Assembly (NCBI GenBank): GCA_018402365.1
Contig: JAGYJD010000009.1
Coordinates: 1 to 60,135 of the forward strand
Length of the DNA: 60,135 bases
DNA from: Candidatus Nanopelagicales bacterium
Lineage (GTDB): Bacteria; Actinomycetota; Actinomycetes; S36-B12; UBA5976
Direction of reading: 5' to 3'
Every line of letters begins with the position of its first letter. Within the stretch, counting starts at the first letter, position 1. The position numbers and the translations under genes were made by a program. Under the pieces are notes generated by a model that was given only the letters and a program-made list of their open reading frames with translations, did no database searches and was not told where the DNA came from. Positions 55,064 to 60,135 of the stretch are shown here, piece by piece.

Positions 55064-56548
55064 GTGTCTAAACTTCAACTTTTTTCAGCTATGAAGCATT
55101 TTTCGTTTGATCAACCGTTGGTGCTTGCAATGGTCAGCAAAAACTCCAAGGCCGAATTATTACCTTCGGAATTACCTTTAGGTCCTGATTCTTTAAAATT
55201 AATTGAAGCTCAACTTCTCGTCGCCAAAGCAAAGGGTAAAAAATTTGAAACCCACTACCTATCAATTGGAAAAGGTGTGGTGTGTGTGGGGTTAGGAAAA
55301 GTTGAAGAAGCCTCCACCGTTCAACTTGAAAACCTCAGAAGGGCCAGCGCAATTGCAGCTCGTGCCTTCACTAATAGAGATGAGGCAATATTTGCCATTC
55401 CCACTAAAAACCCTGAAGAACTAGAAGCGGTAGCCCTTGGAATTGGACTAGGTGGTTATCAATTTACAAAGTACAAGACAAAAAAAGAAGATCTAAATAA
55501 TCCACTTAAGATCGCTAAGTTAGCGGCAAAAGATAATGCGGAAAACAAGAAAGTGCTTCAAAAAGCCACCATTCTAATTGACGCAGTAAATAGGGCGCGA
55601 GATTTGGTAAACACTCCTCCGCTTGATTTGGTGCCTAATGATTTTGCGCTATTAGCAAAAAAACAACTCTCAAAAAATCAAATAAAAGTAGAAGTACTCA
55701 ATGAAAAAACTTTAAAAGCTAAAGGTTACGGTGGTATCTATGCCGTGGGAATGGGTTCGGTGCATCCTCCCCGTCTGGTGCGAGCGGTTTATGCTCCGCC
55801 TAAAGCCAAATTGCATCTTGCTTTAGTTGGAAAAGGAATTACCTTTGACACCGGCGGTATCTCACTCAAGCCACCTGGGTCCATGTTGACTATGAAAGCC
55901 GACATGGCTGGCGCTGCAGCAGTAATTCAAGCTATCAGTGCGATCGCGGAACTGAAGCTAGACATTCGCGTCACTGCCTACGCAGCTTTAGCTGAAAACA
56001 TGCCCTCTCATACTGCTCAACGTCCCAGTGATGTTATAAAAATGTATGGCGGTAAAAGTGTTGAAGTATTAAATACTGACGCAGAAGGTCGGCTAGTTTT
56101 AGCTGACGCTTTAGTTAGGGCGCAAGAAGACAAACCGGATTACCTCGTTAACGTTGCGACTCTTACCGGTGCAGCCGCCATAGCTCTGGGAAAGCGCACC
56201 GCAGGTGTGATGGGAAACAATGAGGATTTAATCTCTGAAATAATTCAAGCAGCTCGCGCCGTTGGAGAATCTATGTGGCCGATGCCGATTCCTGAAGAAA
56301 TCAGAAGCGGCCTTGACTCAGAAATTGCTGATATCGCAAACATCCCTCCTTCACTTTCCCCAGCGGGTGGGATGTTGCGTGGGGCGGCTTTCTTGAAAGA
56401 TTTTGTAAAAGATGAAATCCCTTGGGCTCATCTAGATATCGCTCCTAATGCCTTTAATGACACTGGCACCTACGGCTATGTAGTAACTGGAGGTACGGGA
56501 GTTTCGGTTCGTACCTTGGTCGAGTTGGCTACGAGGCTATCCCAATAG
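55064..56548 (+). CDS. pepA: Leucyl aminopeptidase (M17)
   Basis: The 494-residue enzyme has an N-terminal domain (1-165) and a catalytic C-terminal domain. Its metal-binding motifs are VGKGITFDTGGISLKPPGSM, MKADMAGAAAVI, the signature NTDAEGRLVLADAL and LDIAPNAFNDTG. GTG is the start, with AAAGGA six bases upstream. It frees N-terminal amino acids from peptides. It precedes lpdA as in other actinobacteria. Confidence 0.96.
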   Translation: MSKLQLFSAMKHFSFDQPLVLAMVSKNSKAELLPSELPLGPDSLKLIEAQLLVAKAKGKKFETHYLSIGKGVVCVGLGKVEEASTVQLENLRRASAIAARAFTNRDEAIFAIPTKNPEELEAVALGIGLGGYQFTKYKTKKEDLNNPLKIAKLAAKDNAENKKVLQKATILIDAVNRARDLVNTPPLDLVPNDFALLAKKQLSKNQIKVEVLNEKTLKAKGYGGIYAVGMGSVHPPRLVRAVYAPPKAKLHLALVGKGITFDTGGISLKPPGSMLTMKADMAGAAAVIQAISAIAELKLDIRVTAYAALAENMPSHTAQRPSDVIKMYGGKSVEVLNTDAEGRLVLADALVRAQEDKPDYLVNVATLTGAAAIALGKRTAGVMGNNEDLISEIIQAARAVGESMWPMPIPEEIRSGLDSEIADIANIPPSLSPAGGMLRGAAFLKDFVKDEIPWAHLDIAPNAFNDTGTYGYVVTGGTGVSVRTLVELATRLSQ

Positions 56549-56617
56549 CCCTACCAAGACACAAGTTTTAGAAGGTGGAAAGATAAGAGAAAGCAGATTT
56601 TTTTCGAAAGGTATCGC

Positions 56618-57994
56618 GTGGCCAACTACGACCTGGTAATTCTTGGTGCCGGAAGCGGTGGATATGCCGCAGCTCTTCGTGGATCACAACTTGGTTTAAA
56701 GGTGGCGTTAATTGAACGTGACGTTTTAGGGGGCACCTGCCTTCACCGTGGTTGTATTCCAACTAAAGCACTTTTACATGCCGCCGAGATCGCGGATGGG
56801 GTAAGGGAGTCTGCAGGTTTTGGAGTTCAAGCAACTTTGCAAGGTATAGATATGCCGCAAGTAAATACCTACAAAGACGGAGTGGTAAGTCGCCTTCATA
56901 AAGGCTTGCAAGGTTTAGTAAAACATCGTGGCGTTGACTATATAACTGGTGACGGAAAATTTGTAGCGCCCAATTCAGTAAAAGTTGGTGATCAAGTCTT
57001 CACCGGAAAAAATGTAGTTCTTGCCACGGGTTCGTTCCCGAAATCAATACCGGGATTAGAGATCGATGGAAAGTTTGTAATCACTTCTGAGGAAGCGATA
57101 AAGCTGGATAAAGTCCCGGGCAAAGTTTTGATACTTGGTGGTGGAGTTATCGGTGTGGAATTTGCCAGTGTTTGGCGGTCTTTCGGTGCTGAAGTAACAG
57201 TTATTGAAGGTTTACCAAGATTAGTGCCGGCTGAAGATGAAGCCTCAAGTAAAGCACTTGATCGAGCCTTTCGTCGTCGTGGAATTAATTCATCTGTTGG
57301 GGTTAAATTTGCTGGAGTTGAAAAAACCGCAAAGGGAATTATCGCCAAACTTGAAGACGGAAAAACTTTTGAAGCTGATTTAATGTTAGTTGCGGTAGGT
57401 CGCGGATCTGCGACTCGCAATCAGGGATTTGAAGAGGCAGGTTTACAGTTTGATGGTGAACTTTTGCAAGTCAATGATTCCCTTCAAACCAATCTGCCAA
57501 ATGTTTATGCAGTAGGCGATATTGTGCGCGGACCACAATTGGCCCATAAAGGATTTCAAGAAGGTATTTTTGTAGCAGAGCACATTGCTGGTTTGAACCC
57601 TCGAATCATTGACACCCTGGCTATTCCAAGAGTTACCTACTCAGAACCAGAGATCGCTTCGGTGGGATTAACCGAAAATCAAGCCAAAGAAAAATTTGGA
57701 GCAGAGAATCTTCGCACTATTCAGTATGACTTAGCGGGCAACGGTAAGAGTCAGATTCTTAAAACCGCTGGCTTTATAAAATTGATTGCCAAAAAAGATG
57801 GTGGACCATTTGTCGGTATCCATATGGTCGGCGCTCGCGTTGGTGAATTACTAGCCGAGGCCCAGCTTATGTATTCATGGGAAGCAGCACCTGAAGATGT
57901 TGCACCTTATCTTCATGCCCACCCAACAATGTCTGAATCCATGGGAGAGGCCGCAATGGCGCTTTCTGGAAAACCACTACACGTTCACGATTAG
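56618..57994 (+). CDS. lpdA: Dihydrolipoyl dehydrogenase
   Basis: Lpd is the E3 of 2-oxoacid dehydrogenases and the glycine cleavage system. The 458-residue flavoprotein has LVILGAGSGGYAAALRGSQLG (FAD), the redox pair Cys41/Cys46 in GGTCLHRGCIPTK, LILGGGVIGVEFASVWRSFGAEV (NAD), AVGDIVRGPQLAHKG and the C-terminal HAHPTMSESMGE. GTG with AAAGG six bases upstream. It precedes the E2 gene by 18 bp. Confidence 0.97.
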   Translation: MANYDLVILGAGSGGYAAALRGSQLGLKVALIERDVLGGTCLHRGCIPTKALLHAAEIADGVRESAGFGVQATLQGIDMPQVNTYKDGVVSRLHKGLQGLVKHRGVDYITGDGKFVAPNSVKVGDQVFTGKNVVLATGSFPKSIPGLEIDGKFVITSEEAIKLDKVPGKVLILGGGVIGVEFASVWRSFGAEVTVIEGLPRLVPAEDEASSKALDRAFRRRGINSSVGVKFAGVEKTAKGIIAKLEDGKTFEADLMLVAVGRGSATRNQGFEEAGLQFDGELLQVNDSLQTNLPNVYAVGDIVRGPQLAHKGFQEGIFVAEHIAGLNPRIIDTLAIPRVTYSEPEIASVGLTENQAKEKFGAENLRTIQYDLAGNGKSQILKTAGFIKLIAKKDGGPFVGIHMVGARVGELLAEAQLMYSWEAAPEDVAPYLHAHPTMSESMGEAAMALSGKPLHVHD

Positions 57995-58012
57995 TAAAGA
58001 AAAGGAATAAAA

Positions 58013-59740
58013 ATGGCGCACTCGGTGGTACTGCCACAGTTAGGCGAATCAGTTACGGAAGGAACCGTCACTCGTTGGTTAAAAAATGTTGGTGACACCG
58101 TTCAAGCTGATGAGCCTTTGGTAGAAATCTCAACCGACAAAGTTGATACGGAGATACCTGCCCCTGTTAGTGGAGTGCTTACTGAAATTTCAGCCAACGT
58201 TGATGCAGTAATAGAAGTTGGTGGACAACTCGGAGTAATCGGTGAATCTGCAACTGCGCCAACTGCTGCTGCTCCAGCTCCAGCTCCAACTCCGACTGCA
58301 CCGGTTGCGGCGCCTGCGCCAACTCCGCCTACTCCTGCACCCACCCCTGCTCCAGTTTCTCCCCCTCCACCTTCGGTTGCGCCAGCTAATTCGGGCGCAG
58401 TGGTTGAAGTTTTACTTCCGCAATTAGGTGAATCTGTAACAGAAGGTACTGTCACTCGTTGGTTAAAAAATGTTGGTGAGAGTGTCACCCAAGATGAACC
58501 AATAGTCGAAATCTCAACTGACAAAGTTGATACTGAAATACCTGCCCCCGTCAGCGGGGTAATCGCAGAAATTAGGGCACAAGTTGACCAAGTGATTGAA
58601 GTTGGTGGCGTAATGGCAACTATTACTTCTGGCCAAGCTGCTAGCTCAGCACCAACTGCTCCCGCACCAACACCAGTTGTTGAAGTGAAAAAACCCGAAG
58701 TGGTTGCACCACCTATTGCACAGCCCGCAGCAAAAGTAGAAGTAGTCGAAGTCAAACCAACTGCACCAACTCCCGTGGCGGTGCTAAGTGAATCTAGTTC
58801 AAATACTGGCGCCTACACCACACCGCTAGTTCGTCAATTAGCAAGAGAAAAGGGAATAGACCTATCGCAAGTTAAAGGATCTGGCGTTGGTGGAAGAATT
58901 CGCAAAGAAGATATTCTCAACTTTGTTCCCCCAGCACCAACTCCAGTGGCTGCGGCAACGACTCCAGTTCCAGTTAAACCTGCTGCTACCACCCCCGCGC
59001 CAGCTGTAGCTAGCAATCTGCGCGGAAGAACCGAATCAACCACTCGACTACGCAGAGTAATTGCTGAAAGAATGGTCCAGTCACTGCAAACTTCTGCACA
59101 ATTAACCAGCGTGGTTGAAGTTGATGTAACAAAAATTAGTGCCCTGAGAGATCGTGTAAAAAATGAATTCTTAAATAGAGAAGGCGTTAAAATCACCTTT
59201 TTGCCATTTTTTGCCAAAGCAACAATTGAAGCTTTGAAGCAACATCCTGTTTTAAATAGCACCTTGAATGCAGATGCTTCTGAAATTACTTATCACGATT
59301 CAGAACATCTAGCGATTGCTGTTGATACACCTAAAGGTCTTTTGGTTCCAGTAATTAAAGATGCAGGTGACCTGTCCATTGCCGGACTAGCTAGAAAAAT
59401 TACAGATATTGCTGCGCGCACCCGCAATAGTCAGGTGACTCCAGATGAATTAAGTGGTGGAACCTTTACCATAACTAATACCGGCAGTCGGGGTGCATTA
59501 TTTGATACTCCTATTTTAAATCAACCACAGGTTGCCATCATGGGAACCGGTGCCGTTGTAAAAAGAGCAGTAGTAGTTCCAGGGGAAGCGGGCACCGACT
59601 CCATAGCAGTGCGCCAAATGGTTTACCTAGCACTTACTTACGACCACCGAATTGTTGATGGCGCAGACGCAGCTCGCTTTCTAACAACTGTCAAGCAACG
59701 CTTAGAAGAGGCGAACTTCGAAGACGAACTAGGCATTTAA
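58013..59740 (+). CDS. sucB: 2-oxoacid dehydrogenase E2 with two lipoyl domains
   Basis: The 575-residue acyltransferase has two lipoyl domains (1-78, lipoyl Lys43; about 130-205, Lys171, both in [16 protein letters not shown]). Proline/alanine-rich linkers separate them, followed by an E3-binding domain (about 265-305: [21 protein letters not shown]). The catalytic domain ends with the active [15 protein letters not shown]. Two lipoyl domains are typical of the actinobacterial DlaT/SucB-type E2. Whether it serves pyruvate, oxoglutarate or both cannot be decided here. It follows lpdA. Confidence 0.93.
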   Translation: MAHSVVLPQLGESVTEGTVTRWLKNVGDTVQADEPLVEISTDKVDTEIPAPVSGVLTEISANVDAVIEVGGQLGVIGESATAPTAAAPAPAPTPTAPVAAPAPTPPTPAPTPAPVSPPPPSVAPANSGAVVEVLLPQLGESVTEGTVTRWLKNVGESVTQDEPIVEISTDKVDTEIPAPVSGVIAEIRAQVDQVIEVGGVMATITSGQAASSAPTAPAPTPVVEVKKPEVVAPPIAQPAAKVEVVEVKPTAPTPVAVLSESSSNTGAYTTPLVRQLAREKGIDLSQVKGSGVGGRIRKEDILNFVPPAPTPVAAATTPVPVKPAATTPAPAVASNLRGRTESTTRLRRVIAERMVQSLQTSAQLTSVVEVDVTKISALRDRVKNEFLNREGVKITFLPFFAKATIEALKQHPVLNSTLNADASEITYHDSEHLAIAVDTPKGLLVPVIKDAGDLSIAGLARKITDIAARTRNSQVTPDELSGGTFTITNTGSRGALFDTPILNQPQVAIMGTGAVVKRAVVVPGEAGTDSIAVRQMVYLALTYDHRIVDGADAARFLTTVKQRLEEANFEDELGI

Positions 59741-59742
59741 TT

Positions 59743-60135
59743 GTGAAGATTGCTGTGACGGGAGCCTCCGGTCTCATCGGAAGCGCATTTGTTAAAGCGG
59801 CAAACGCTCGCGGTGACGAAGTGTTAAAACTTGTTCGCAGAAAACCTAAAACTGCTGATGAAATTTTTTGGGATCCCACTACTGGGCAAATTGATCATCT
59901 GCTGCTTGATGGAGTGGATGCAATAGTTCATTTAGCTGGCGCTGGAGTTGGCGAGCGGCGCTGGAGTGAAAAATACAAAAAAGAAATTTTAGATAGCAGG
60001 GTTAATTCAACTAAATTAATTGTTAAAGCTATCGCGCGAATGCACCACCCACCAAAAGTTTTGGTTTCAGCTTCTGCCATCGGCTTTTATGGCGATACCG
60101 CGGAATCGTCAGTTGACGAAAATGCTCCAGCTGGT
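59743..60135 (+). CDS. TIGR01777 family NAD-dependent epimerase, N-terminal part
   Basis: A GTG start two bases after the E2 stop opens a frame that runs off the window after 131 codons. It reads MKIAVTGASGLIGSAFVKAA (Rossmann motif), IVHLAGAGVGERRWSEKYK and LVSASAIGFYGD, all hallmarks of the YfcH/SulA-like extended SDR group. Its substrate is unknown. In actinobacteria it often lies between the E2 gene and lipB. Confidence 0.92.
   Translation, partial: MKIAVTGASGLIGSAFVKAANARGDEVLKLVRRKPKTADEIFWDPTTGQIDHLLLDGVDAIVHLAGAGVGERRWSEKYKKEILDSRVNSTKLIVKAIARMHHPPKVLVSASAIGFYGDTAESSVDENAPAG

Overview
The window looks like a compact chromosome segment from a low-GC, streamlined actinobacterium. Gene order, the subunit IV (CtaF) of the actinobacterial cytochrome oxidase, a SepIVA-like coiled coil, an AdoK-type adenosine kinase, a DUF3043 protein and leaderless-looking starts all point to Actinomycetia. 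The AT-rich composition and 0-30 bp gene spacing suggest a freshwater Nanopelagicales (acI)-like lineage. That lineage call is inference; no rRNA is present to confirm it.

Region 1 (1-3421, minus strand) is rpsB-tsf-pyrH-frr-cdsA, with a hairpin between rpsB and tsf. Region 2 (3422-8748) is accessory. It holds an M23-like protein with a substituted zinc ligand, then two tandem copies of a unit: a tail of xerC, a secreted Ig-domain protein, a terminator, an XRE regulator and a small ORF. Both copies of the Ig gene are broken, and the neighbouring xerC is frameshifted just before its catalytic tyrosine. Indels are dense here and nowhere else, so either real decay or a local assembly problem must be considered.

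Region 3 (8777-32569, nearly all minus) is the conserved actinobacterial chain: recG-rsmD-coaD-sepIVA-yceD-rpmF-rnc-mutM-smc-ftsY, then amtB-glnK-glnD-ffh, then rpsP-khpA-rimM-trmD-rplS-lepB-rnhB, then yraN-comM-dprA-xerC. It couples translation, SRP secretion, nitrogen sensing, chromosome condensation and DNA repair. A GlnR-like box lies upstream of amtB. Two DnaA-box-like sites lie upstream of yraN.

Region 4 (32679-46854) has rpmB, then plsC-gpsA-ddl-thiL, hup, and a metabolic run cimA-gltX-tRNA-Gln-lldD-tRNA-Glu-leuC-leuD. CimA with LeuCD can make 2-oxobutyrate precursors for isoleucine. A leader with an Ile-Ile-Ile mini-peptide and a terminator precedes cimA. Upstream of this is ctaC-ctaD-ctaF.

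Region 5 (46949-60135) has a NifS-like protein lacking the PLP lysine, glxK-erpA-adoK-aat, nadA, DUF3043, a small conserved protein, a protein resembling the C-terminal half of CobT, gcvT, pepA, lpdA, a two-lipoyl-domain E2, and the start of a TIGR01777 epimerase.

The best candidates for something new are the Ile leader of cimA, the tandem Ig/XRE island next to the broken xerC, the lysine-less NifS-like protein and the CobT-like remnant.
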